DNA from: Gnetum montanum
Lineage: Eukaryota > Streptophyta > Gnetopsida > Gnetales > Gnetaceae
Direction: 5' to 3'
DNA: 64,000 bases
Assembly (NCBI GenBank): GCA_015680685.1
Contig: MNCI01029448.1
Coordinates: 295,500-359,499 of the forward strand
The notes under the pieces are model-generated. The model was not told where the DNA came from. It saw only the letters and a program-made list of their open reading frames with translations, and searched no databases. A program made the translations under genes and the position numbers. Below, piece by piece: positions 10,450-20,985 of this stretch (position 1 is its first letter; the number at the start of each line of letters is the position of its first letter).

Positions 10450-10705
10450 GGGACGGGGGGTCCATTTATTTTACTTTGAAAGCGACATCGTAAGAGATAG
10501 AGCGCCACCTGCTAAAGCGTAAGTGTAAGCATAAACCTGCCTCCCAACGTAGACGCCAACGAGAGACCCTAGCGTAGACGCCTAAGATTAAACCCCAGCG
10601 TAGACCCGGAGTGGCCTTAGCGTAGACGCCGAAGAGTAAACCTACGAGCGCCAGCGTAGACAGTTGCTCAGCGTAAACTTACATCGACAGCATAGACTAT
10701 CCGAG

Positions 10706-13700
10706 ATGGGCAAGGGGAAGGAAGTGGAGGGCCATGGAAGGAAGGGTCCCGACCTGACCTTTGCAGAAGAGACGGAAGCCATGCTGCACAACCTGCCCAG
10801 GCCAAAGATCCCATCATGGCCTGTGACGTCCCACAGGTAGGCTCTAGTTCCTGCCTCTGCTGTTGTTTCTGTGCTATCTTTTGTTTCTAGCGTAGAGGGT
10901 CTCAGCGTATATGCCGAGCGTAGAAGGTTTTTAGCACAAGGGTTTTCGGCGTATACGCCGAGGGTAACTATAAAGCGCAGAATGCTTTATTGGTGAAATT
11001 TTTGCTAGCGTAATTTATTCATCGTCGGTGTAACTTCTGTTTAGGGTGTATACACCGAGGGTTTGTTCAACGTATACGCTAGGCGTGCACGATTGCCTTT
11101 ACAGCCTAGACTCAATGTTCACGTCTCTGGCGTAGACTATTTACGCTGAAAGCGAACTTGGGCATATATGCCGAGGCTTTGCTCAACGTATACACTATAC
11201 GTGAATGGGTTCAGGCATCAGCATAAAGCAGATTATTATTAGCATAGACGCTGAGCTGGCTAGCATATACGCTAAGTTTGAATTGCATTTTTTACGCTAA
11301 GATTTGGTCAGTGTATACGCTCTATATGTGGCGTATACGCTGAGTTTAGGTTATGTTTCCTTTACGCGACGTGTTGGTCTCGTGGGCGTATACGCTAGTT
11401 TATGCGGCGTATACGCTGAGTTTAAGAGTTAGAAGATTTTCAATCTTTAAGCGTCGATCCATAATGTGATTTTCATCTCTCGGGCTGTTTCGAAGCATGG
11501 CTGATTGATTGTAGCATCGCGATTGGTTGTAGGGACAACAAACGTTTTCTTATTGTCATTGAACTCATTGGGGTATTAGCATGGGTTGGCTCTGTTGAGG
11601 ATGGCGATGTTCCCCCGGATCTGACTGTGAATGACAATGGGGTTTGGTTCTGGGGAGGTGCATGTGGGTTTCTGTCCTTCCTGTTGGATAACTTTGAGGT
11701 GGCCATCTGGTCAGACTTTGATGAGGTGACTGCATGAAGCGTGCTTGAGGAGATGCTGTCGGGGGCCGCGGAGGGTGTCATGGTTTTTATACAGGACATT
11801 GACGAGGGACCTTTTGTTAATGAAGATGGCACTACCCGCGGGCCCTGGGCCACACGCCCATTAACGCGCATGTGGGCATTATTACTGCAGGGTCTGGATT
11901 ATCTTAACAATACATTGTTCATAGCTACTCGTGCATATACATTATTCCAGAACCCTCCTGGCATGGTGTATCGAGTGGCCAGGTAGGCATATTTCAGTTT
12001 ACTATTTCCTTTCGCTATTCAATGTTCATTTCTTGTTATGACCCATATTTGCTTATAGGCCGAAGACTCACCCGGACGGAACACTCATTGAAGATGAAGG
12101 ATTAGCCCTTGCTCGCACAGCTCTGGAAGCATTTATGATAGGCCCTACCCTTCGTGGGACCATGCTGAAGCAAATGAAGGGTTTGATGGTCCACTTTCAC
12201 AAGCAGTTCTCTAGAGCGTTTGCGATGTGCAAGGCTCATGGATGGCTTCATGAAGACTAGACTGACAATGGGCCAATTTTCTCTCATGATCTTGGCAGCA
12301 CGTCTAGATCTACCACCGACGGTAAATGATAACACTTCTTAGATATGTTAGTAGGTTTGTCCAATTTCCTTGATTTATGCTGATATAACAACTTTACATT
12401 GCCTTTATAGTTAATATACCTTCTAGTGAGGATCTGGTGACCACCGGATAAACTGAGACAACTTTGTCAATGAAGTTCGGAGGGGTGGCTAAGGCCCAGA
12501 AGTGGCTGTGGAATTGTGCTCCTCTGTCCCTCGCTCATTGTCTAGATGATGCTGGGCTCATGGAGCTCTTTATGACGCCGAGTCCTAATGTTTCCATTGG
12601 GGAGATGATCGAGATTGTAGACTCTTTTAATGAGTCTTTCACATACTACAACACCCGGATTAAGGGTGTGAAGGTAGTTTTCCATCTGTCGCCCGAGTTC
12701 TTTTCGGACCTATTTGGCGTACCGGCAGATGGCCTAAATGTAGTATTAGACAGAGCTCATAAAGAGCTCCAGACGATCTGGGAATTGGAGGACTGGCTAG
12801 GTGTGGCAAAGGGTACCAAGGGATTCCCAATGCAGGGGAAGGCAAAGGTTGTAGAAGTGAACGAACTATATCCCCTATTCAGAGCACGGGTATTCCCCAA
12901 AACGCTTTCCTAGGTGAGGTGTCTTGGGGTTGAGGCTATTCGTGTGATGCGAACTATTTTGGAAACAAGGATGCGATACAACTGGGCAAAATTTTTATTG
13001 GCTAGCATGCACAAGGAGATAGTGCAATTGCGCTCGAATGTCAAGGCGCAATCCCATTTCACCTTTGCATTTTTCGCCGGTTATCTTCGCCGTTTTGCCG
13101 AGTTCTTGGTAGTTCGCGCAGATAACAAGTTTGTCTTGCACGATCGAGGTCAACTATCCCACCCGTGGATCCATCACCTGTACGACACGGCCAAATCCCA
13201 AGATGCACCCGAAGGTATCGATGAATCCGTTTCTGTTACTACGGGAGGATCATCTGGCGGTTCAATCCATACACATGATAGTGTGGGGTTGGAGCCAGAA
13301 GAGTTGCCTTACACTGCTAGAAGGGCAAAACGGGTCATCAAGGAAACCATTGGCCAAGCTAAAGCAAAGCTAAAGAGGCCTGAGCGCCCGGCTGAGGACG
13401 TTTCTGATGTAAGCCAGCCACGCATGAAGCGGATATGCTTCAAGATGCCTGGTGAGCGGAACTCGCCTGCTTATTACTTTAGCGTTTTCATTCTGTTTAT
13501 AACTTTCACCTCATTCGCTTACGTGTCATTGATATATTTTTCCTTTGGCTTGATTTTTAAAAGAGTAAGGAAGCAGGCTTTAGAGACGATCACGGAGGAG
13601 GAGGAAATGAATACAGAGAAAAACAACGAGGAGCATACAGAAATGAGTCAAGGTGGCGGGACGGAGGAGTTAGGGGAGAAAACCACAGGAACTGAGCCGT

Positions 13701-15141
13701 TAGATGACCAAGACAGTGTTGACCAAATGTTCCATAGTTTTATTCAAGGAGATTTGGATCTAGGCACTCCCCCAGGGGATGACGAAGGGCATGGTAAGTT
13801 TTTCCTTTTATCCTGTTTCGATTTCTCCTGTCAGTTGTTCTTTTTTGTGGGTTATATTTTTGTTTATTTTTATGTGTTTTTTATTCTGTCCAGATGAAGG
13901 TAGCGAGACCAGAACGGTGCACCTAGACGTACCAATGAAGACTGTTCCCCCTGAGAGGACTGCTGAGGTTAGTTCTTCTCGTACCGGTGAGCCACTTATT
14001 TGGTCAGAAATGCCAAGTAAGGTGGATTTTGTGGCTAGAATCGTGGAGAAAGTCATTGAATGGATCCAAGAAGCCCATCCTGATATAGGTATGAATCACT
14101 TAAAGATTTGGAGCTTCGCATCTTGCTTGTATAATGTTGAGATTTATATTTTTCACATGGGTAGGTGCTAAACTGAGATGGGATCCCTCAGAAAGCATTA
14201 GCATGGAGAACCTCACCACACTCTCCCCCAAAGTAGAGTAGGTGCCAAGGCCTATTTATGAGGGAGTTGCAGAAAGCCTTGCACACCATGCTAAGTCATT
14301 ATGGACTTGCAGGCGTTCCATTGAGCAGTTGTGGCTGCAAATACAGGCAAAAGAAAAGGAAGTCTCTGAATTGTTAGAGGAACGTGACGATTTAAAGGCT
14401 CGATACGAGTTCACTGCTGCTAAACTAAGTGGAGATCGCTCTTGGTGAACATCGGAGGTTACATACACCAGGTATTGGAACCTTTTGAATTGTCATGCAT
14501 CACTGACTCAGAGAATGGCAGAACGCAAAGCTCAAATTGATCTCCTGAACCTTAAGTGTCAAGATTGGAAGGCGTTTGCTTCTAAGGTTCGTAAGTGGGG
14601 TCAGGATGAGAAGAATCACAAACATTACTACAAGAAGTTGCTAAAAGGGGTGTCCATCAAAAAGCGCCAACTAGAAATGTTTTTGGAGGGTTTAGGTTTG
14701 CGTTCGACCTTCGATACTTTTGCACAGAATACAATTGTGGAAATGGAGTCGCCTACAAGGGTGATCACGACTGCGTCTAGGGAAGTGTCGGTTGGAGAAT
14801 TTCCATTGAAACGTCCCACCTGGTCAGCTGTCGACAAAGGGAAGAATTTGGCAAACATTGACTTAGGCCTGGATGGGACGGACTGGGCCAGTGTTTCTGA
14901 GGAAGAAATCCTTCGTCGGTTGGAGTTTGGCTTAGGGGGATCTCCTATGGTGAGCATTTTGTTCTTACGAAGTTAATTTATTGGATAACGTTTAACATTT
15001 TGGCATTCACTTATTCTCATGTTGGTTGTTTGTTCGTAGGATAAAGGTGGTGATGATGCTTAAGAGGTGGGCCCCAGTGGAGCAAGGGCCCCTGACGCTG
15101 GTGGATCTAGAGAGGATGACCCTCCTGCCTCGGATGTTTAG
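10706..15141 (+). pseudogene. Antisense eight-exon gene of element B (unknown nuclear-type protein, 1064 codons)
   Basis: Exons inferred by comparison with C are 10706-10836, 11533-11982, 12059-12321, 12411-13451, 13566-13793, 13894-14088, 14165-14949 and 15040-15141. All introns have GT...AG ends and the phases agree (total 3195 bases). Exon 1 encodes MGKGKEVEGHG and DLTFAEETEAML. Exon 2 resembles a NIF/FCP1-type HAD phosphatase: FLIVIELIGVL, then FEVAIWS. Exon 4 contains VVFHLSPEFFSDLFGVPADG and FTFAFFAGYLRRFAEFLVV and ends in a basic stretch (KAKLKRPERP, PRMKRICFK). Exon 5 is acidic. Exon 7 is rich in charged heptads suggesting a coiled coil. Exon 8 is Gly/Asp-rich. The copy has about seven in-frame stops, for example at 12449-12451 and 12911-12913. 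The function is unknown. The gene runs opposite to gag and pol. Confidence 0.8.
10837..11532 (+). promoter_or_regulatory. First intron of antisense gene (B) with GCGTATACGC palindromes
   Basis: Four exact GCGTATACGC sites lie at about 10950-11410, among many near-matches such as GTGTATACGC and GCGTATATGC. The 5' untranslated part just upstream (10515-10700) is full of GCGTAGAC and GCGTAAAC. The same motif populates the LTRs and leader of B and C. Confidence 0.7.
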
Positions 15142-15640
15142 TGTTTTGTCTTTGACTCAAATTTATATAGGAAATGTAACTTGAGAGTTCTGAAACGGAT
15201 GAAAACAGTTGGAACCTGTAATTGTACAATGTTGTATGTAGGAAATTTTTTGTTGATTTTTGACTTTAGTTGTAAACAATGACGCAACAATGTAAAATGT
15301 TTTGGCTTATTTTGAGTTTGATCGTACACATGACACGATAATGTAAAATGTAATGTGCTGAAATAATGATAAATGGTACGTAAAAAGGAAGATGGGGTAT
15401 GTGTTAGTTTAAGGCCATTTCGGGCCTGATTTGCACTAGTTTAAAGCCATTTTGGGCCACTATGCGTAGTTTAAGGCCATTCCGGGCCCCATTGTAAACA
15501 AGCAATATTTTGGATAAAGCGGATAAGTTTCTTGGTGGACCGACCATTTCTGATCGTGGCTAGTTTTACGTCATTGCGGATGTGTTAGTTTAACATCTTT
15601 CTGGAAAAAGGGTGTTATTTAATAATGTTCTTGGCTCTAT
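15142..15640. other. Convergent 3' ends of the antisense gene and gag-protease in B
   Basis: AT-rich DNA after the antisense stop is followed by three repeats containing GTTTAAGGCCATT(T/C)(C/T)GGGCC at about 15400-15490. I see no further gene. The polyadenylation sites of both transcripts would fall in or near this interval. Confidence 0.45.
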
Positions 15641-15971
15641 TATAGTTTAATGTCATTTTGGACTGCATGTGGTTTAACGTCGTTTCGGACGAATGGTAGT
15701 TTAACGTCATTTCGGACGGATGGTAGTTTAATGTCGTTTCGTACGAATGGTAGTTTAACGTCGTTTCGGACGGATGGTAGTTTAACGTCGTTTCGGACGA
15801 ATAGTAGTTTAACGTCGTTTCGGACGGATGGTAGTTTAACGTCGTTTCGGACGAATAGTAGTTTAACGTCGTTTCGGACGGATGGTAGTTTAACGTCGTT
15901 TCGGACGAATGGTATTTTAACGTCGTTTCGAACGGATGGTAGTTTAACGTCGTTTCGGACGAATGGTAGTT
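15640..15971 (-). repeat. 27-bp minisatellite at the gag-protease/antisense junction (B)
   Basis: About twelve copies of a 27-bp unit containing TAGTTTAACGTCGTTTCGGA (plus-strand view). Adjacent units alternate between ...GACGAATG and ...GACGGATG variants, giving a 54-bp higher-order period. Because 27 is a multiple of three, the plus strand reads as a 9-residue repeat (TSFRTNGSL / TSFRTDGSL), which is most likely incidental. Equivalent 27-bp arrays stand at the same junction in A, C and D. Confidence 0.9.
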
Positions 15972-17430
15972 TTATTTTAATTGTTTTTTAATTTTCTTTA
16001 TTTTTATGTCAGGGGGTGTATTAGCCGGTACGAATTTTGTATTCTGTGTCTCCTTCGCTGATCACGTTGAATGACAATTAAGTCCAGGAGACGTCCGTCA
16101 GAATGTTTTCAGTATCGGTATTTTCAGGTGCTTCGGTGTCTGTCGTCATTTCTGTGTTGGTTTCCTCATGAGGCGATGTGTGTAGAGTATTAGATGCAGG
16201 TGTTTCAGTTTTAGAAGACTCTTGTCCCGTGTTCGAAGGTTCACAGCCCACCAGTTGTGGTTTGTTTGTGTCATTTTAACTAGGCTTGTCGAGTTCAACT
16301 TCGGAGCCTTGGTCGTTGTCCGTGTGCGATGAAATAATGGGAGTGACCGCTTCCCCATGTATGACGATTTCACCACCCTCATAGGGTAGGTGAATCTCCT
16401 GATGTATAGGGGACGAAACAGCTCTCAGTTGGGCCAACCAGGGTCTTCCTAATATTAGGTTGAATCTTGGCATTCCATCAACAACTAGGAAGTCAGCGGA
16501 TGTGGGGAACTGGTCTCCTACTATGAAATCTAAAGTTATCGTGCCTTTGACCAGTATGCGTGACCCGCTGAACGACTTTAAACATGTTGTTGTGGTTGGT
16601 TTAATTAAGTCGGTAAGCCCTAGTTGTTCAATGATGGGATATGGTATGACGTTTGTGGCTGCCACATCGTCTACGTGGACTCTATGTATTTTGAATTGGT
16701 TTATATGTATTGTTATGAACATGGGGACTGTTGTTATTTCCCCTATATTCTTGTCTATTTTGATGTCGTCATCCTGGAAGCTCAAGGGTTTCGGAATGAC
16801 TCCGTGAGATGAGTACATGACAGCATGAATGGCAGGTTCACTTGGAGGCAAATCCTCGTTGACCGGTATGGATGTTAGCATGCGTACGAGAGCTTCTCGA
16901 TGAGTCTGGGATGTTAAAACCAAGTCATACAAGATTAAAGAAGTGTTCTTTTGCTTCAGCGCTTGCGTGACTTGCGTCAAGGCCATTGCGAGACCTTTGT
17001 TGTTAGGAATGCTCTTGTCAGCAATGACTGGGTCCATTGGGCCCAACAGCTTTATTTCGTGTTTTTGTGGCCTATCATTCTTGCTCTGTGCTGTAGTTTC
17101 AGATGGTTCATATTGTTTTGACGATTCACCCTGATTTCCTGAGTTTGGTTGATTGTTAGTTGGCGACATGGGTATGGAATTAAGTGGAGTAGGTTTGGGT
17201 GGCCCCAGGGCCAACCGTTGGTGCTCTTTCTCCAAGCGTTCACGCGTGAGCCTATCAATCAAGCGTTCTCGCATGTGGCGTGGAGGTGGAGCTAGTCTCG
17301 GAGCCTCGAATTTCCTTGGGATGCGCACCACATATGGAGACGAGTGGGATTGCAATTGGTCAGTGGGAGGTGTTTGAGCTGAAGGCTGGCCAGGGATCCT
17401 AATGACGTAGGGACGAGGTTTGCCCTACGC
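15972..17430 (-). pseudogene. Protease region of element B
   Basis: The order in the frame is: a linker with PYVVRIPR-type repeats, a charged segment (RERLIDRLTRERLEKE), the conserved block IKLLGPMDPV, then a retropepsin-like domain and a tail ending in ELPF...KIKKQLK and TAA at 15972. The active-site region reads VHVDDVAATNVIP. The canonical D-T/S-G triad is replaced by D-D-V. The flap-side and late motifs are recognisable (KGTITLDFIVGDQFPTSADF, FNLILGRPWLAQL). Premature stops occur near 16276. The enzyme would process the gag and pol products. This copy is broken. Confidence 0.78.
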
Positions 17431-20120
17431 CTATGTGGTGGAGGTTTGACAATCGTTAGGACTTTCGGGTGTCCTAATGGTGTATAGAGTTGATTTCAAG
17501 GGAGGTTGGGCCTTTGCTGTTGTGACAGCTGGTGGTACTCGGACTACGAAAGGAGCAGGCCGAGTGTGAGGGGTTAGTGGCTTTGAGGATGAAGGTATAC
17601 AGACGACATAGGGCTGCTGAGGGGCACGTGGTGGTTGAGGTGTGGGTGCAGACACAGCAGGAGGAATCTGCACTATGAATGGCCTATTAGATTTTTCTTG
17701 TTCATGTTGGGGGTAGATGGTGTTAATGTTACGTGCCTCGGAATCGTCATCAAAATAGATCGTGCTAATCATGTACAGGGCTTCTTTGGTGTTTAGGGGA
17801 TCCTTATACACCCCCATAGCCTGATTCTGCGATTGGACCAGATTAGCCTCATCAAAAGTGATTTTGCCATCGTCGATCATCCGCTGGATATCCTGCTTCA
17901 GGGTGAAGCAGTAATTCGTTCTGTGCCCGTTGCATTGATGGTAGTCATAGAAACGATCCATCCTAAAGCCTTTGGGTACGGGCGGCTCATCCGGCGTGGC
18001 TAAGCTTGGGTTCTATATGAGTTGGCAGAACTGGTCATGTCTTTGGATGGCCGCTGGGCATAACTGCTTATGTCTCATTAGCCCAGCTTTCAAGAGCTGA
18101 TCAAAGAGCTGGGACGGTTTCATCGGCAGAGGCATGTATTGAGAGGGTTCTTTCCTCTCGAAATTACGCGTACGGTTTGTTGGGTTCTGTGATGATGATG
18201 ACTTTGGGGTTGTTGTGGGAGGGGGTTTATAGTAGTTAGTAGGGGTTGCGGGTGATTGTTGTTGGTGTGTGATGTTCGTTTGTTGGGCTCCTGCTATCGC
18301 TGCTATAGTTGTTTTGGCCTTCTCTTTATCCTTTTTAGTATGTTGATTTTTGAAGGCCAAGTATGCCGGGTCATGGCTATTTTGAGCCGCTTCCTCTATG
18401 CTTTTGATTTGCGCAAATGCCTGGTTAAGGTCACGCACGTTAAGGTAATATAATTTGGACTTGAAGAAATCATTGATAGCCCCCTTTAGAATTGTAAGTA
18501 GATAAGTTTGGGAGATTGGTTCGTGTAGCTCGTTGAGAGCCGCACTCCATCTCTGAATAAACTTCTGTATAGGTTCAAGCGGTGCTTGCTTGATCTATAT
18601 GAGGCTGTCTAGCGTGGCCTCGGGTTTCAAGTTGTACTTGAACCGGGTTACAAACTGGCGTAAAAGATCCTCCAAAGAGAAGATAGAGTTCCTGGGTAGG
18701 GCCCGGTACCAGTCGAGTGCCCTTCCCGAGAGGGACATGGGAAACACTCGTAGAATAGCATGAGGCCATGCCTGGAGCAACGTGCATTCTAATCTAAATG
18801 TTATTAAATGGGCGTTGGGGTCCATCTGCCTATTATATTTGGTCAACGTTGGCAAGGAGATGCCTTTGGGTAAGGTCAAAGGTGGAACAGAGGAGCTGAT
18901 GGGGTCATCGTTATAGAAATCTACTACTTTCAACTCCCCGTCGGCGGCCATTTTGAGGCGCTTTACCTCGTCAGTAAGTTCTTGCATTAATTTCTTGGCA
19001 TCCGCCCAGTCTTGAGTGCTTGGTGACACAGTAGCTTGAGACTGTGGTATATTATACAAGTTAGATTGCTGTATGGTGGGCTGAAAGGCCGAAAGCTGCA
19101 CGGGTGGTGGTTGTGCTTGTGGAAAGGTTACGGTGGGCTGCACTAAGGATGGCATGTTGTATGGGAAATGTTGCTATTGCTACGGTTGGGGCTGTACCTG
19201 GGGAGCATGGACTGGTGGAATGGTATGGTGTGACACGTGGGTGTGAGAGGGTTGGTGTGACGGGGCACCCATCGGTGGCCATTGTTATGGCCATCGAGGG
19301 GCCTGCGCGTGCTAGAATGTGCAGGATGTAATGAGCAGATGTGGATGCTAGTATTACGTGTGGCATCCCTATCACTCGGGGTGGGAGCGTCACCCCCACA
19401 CCAGCATGAGAGGGTGGTGCTTGCGAGGACGAACCCGTAGCTGCAGCAGGGATGATTGTGAGAGGAAAAGTGTTAGGTTGGGAATCGCTAGGGAGAGGAA
19501 TATGCGCTAGCGCTGCTGTTTCAGGTGGTGGTGCTTGAGCCTGGGTGAACCTAAGATGCTGGAGGGATAGGATTTCCCCTATGTCTAGATGAAAAATGGG
19601 GTTAGCCTAGAGGGGCAGGATTTCCCCTATGTGTGGATGAAAAATGGGGTTAGCCTGGGCTTGCGGGCTAAGAGTGTGGTAGGAGTCCTCGTGCTCGGAT
19701 TGAGCAGCAAAGTCATCCTCCTCTTTTGGTTGGGGTTCTAGCGCATACCGATCCAATGTGCGGCTTCTTTGTAGGAGGAGTTGTGTGACGAGCTTCGAAT
19801 ACTGCTCCAGAACTGGGATTACATCGTATGGGGAAGGGGTGAACTCATGTCCTCCCCTGTAAAAGAGTTCAAACTGCCTCTTTACTTCCATTTCAGCTCG
19901 GTCAACAGCCAGGCCAGCTTGTATTTTAATACATATGAAATTATACTGGTCTTGGGTGATGATGTTGGAGGCTGGATCTCTCCCCTATAACCTTAGTGAC
20001 CAGCGGGGCCCCGTTGTAGGTTGCACCCCCGGGTGCTGTGCGACAGGCTGTTGGATGGCTGTGATGTCCATGGTGGCGGTGGTTTGGGTAGTGGCAGCGT
20101 TGTTGTTTGCAAGGTTCATG
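17431..20120 (-). pseudogene. gag of element B
   Basis: The start at 20120 (MNLANNNAATTQ) matches that of C (52405). The first part contains VKRQFELFYRGGHEFTPSPY. A capsid-type retrotransposon gag domain follows at about 18960-18480, with ISLPTLTKYNRQMDPNAHLI, MSLSGRALDWYRALPRNS and QFVTRFKYNLKPEATLDSLI. The C-terminal zinc-knuckle-like motif (FYDYHQCNGHRTNYCFTLKQ) lies near 17950. Stops interrupt the frame, for example a TAG in the RLQG segment near 19990. A 48-bp in-frame tandem duplication occurs at about 19571-19666. A variable Pro/Gln/Thr-rich part lies between the N-terminal and capsid regions. Confidence 0.85.
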
Positions 20121-20963
20121 ATGCAGTGTCACAGATATAAATTGGTCTGGAGATATGAAGTTAATGTGTTATGTAGCGTGCAGCGTATACGCTTTAATTG
20201 ACAACATATGGTGACAACGTATACAGCGTGTACAGCGTATATGGTCGGCGTAGACGCTGGGGAGCGTATACAGCCTAAGAAGGATCACGGCGTAAGACAG
20301 GAGAGCATAAACAATGGCGTAAAATAGGAGAGCGTAAATTAGGTGAGTGTAAGACAGGAGAGCATAAACAGTGGCGTAAAACAGGAGAGCGTTAATTAGG
20401 TGAGCGTAAGACAGGAGAGCGTAAATTAGGTGAGCGTAAGAAAGGAGAGCATAAATTAGGTGAGCGTAAGACAGGAGAGCATAAAGCAGTGGCGTAAAGC
20501 GTAAAACAGAAGCTGGCGTAAAGCGTAAAACAGAAGCTGGTGTAAAGCGTAAAACAGAAGCTGGCGTAAAGCGTAAAACAGAAGCTGGTGTAAAGCGTAA
20601 AACAGAAGCTGGCGTAAAGCGTAAAACAGAAGCTGGTGTAAAGCGTAAAACAGAAGCTGGCGTAAAGCGTAAAACAGAAGCTGGCGTACAATGTAAAACA
20701 GAAGCTGGCGTACAATAGGAGAGCGTAAAACAGGTTTTAGCGTCAAATAGGAGCTAGTGTAAAAGAAAGCAGCGTAGGAGTTTCTGAGTAGAGTTTTAAG
20801 GGCGTAAACAATGTACTGCGTAAACACTAAACAGTTGCAGGTTGGGTTTTTAGAATGGGCTGCGTAGACGTTGAAGGGTTTCAACAAGCAGTGGTTTGCA
20901 GTTGGCGGCGTAAATGCTTGACAGCGTAAATGCTGGGGATTTGCAGGTAAGGGTTTTAGGAGG
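20121..20963 (-). promoter_or_regulatory. 5' leader of B with GCGTA-based repeats
   Basis: The 840-base untranslated leader carries GCGTAAA and GCGTATAC motifs almost throughout, including one exact GCGTATACGC near 20190. A 24-bp tandem array (20490-20715) lies inside it. I find no upstream ORF with any support. Confidence 0.6.
20490..20715 (-). repeat. 24-bp tandem repeat in leader of B
   Basis: About nine copies of a 24-bp unit with core GCGTAAAACAGAAGCTGG (plus-strand view), spaced exactly 24 bases (CAGAAG at 20507, 20531, 20555 and so on). Units alternate GGCGTAAA and GGTGTAAA. The unit contains the GCGTA half-site found elsewhere in the element. Less regular units extend left to about 20330. 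Confidence 0.9.
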
Positions 20964-20981
20964 CCCTCCTTCTAGCACCAA
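20964..20981 (-). other. Primer binding site of B
   Basis: The minus strand reads TTGGTGCTAGAAGGAGGG, four bases after the 5' LTR. C has TGGTGCTAGAAGAAGGG at the same spacing. TGG pairs with the CCA end of a tRNA. The tRNA species is not identified. Confidence 0.7.
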
Positions 20982-20985
20982 TTTC

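Noticed and set aside
10316-10522. Short frame across the antisense promoter
   Set aside because: It spans the TATA box and has no counterpart in C.
15640-15971. Possible CRISPR array from regular repeats
   Set aside because: The repeats are contiguous without unique spacers and the context is a eukaryotic retrotransposon.
15650-15991. Plus-strand 113-codon frame with 9-residue repeats (TSFRTNGSL)
   Set aside because: It is the translation of the 27-bp minisatellite, whose unit is a multiple of three. The equivalent arrays in A and C do not stay open, so it is not treated as a gene.
20392-20887. Minus-strand frames with FCFTLYAS repeats
   Set aside because: These are translations of the 24-bp leader array upstream of gag. 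There is no similar protein in C.
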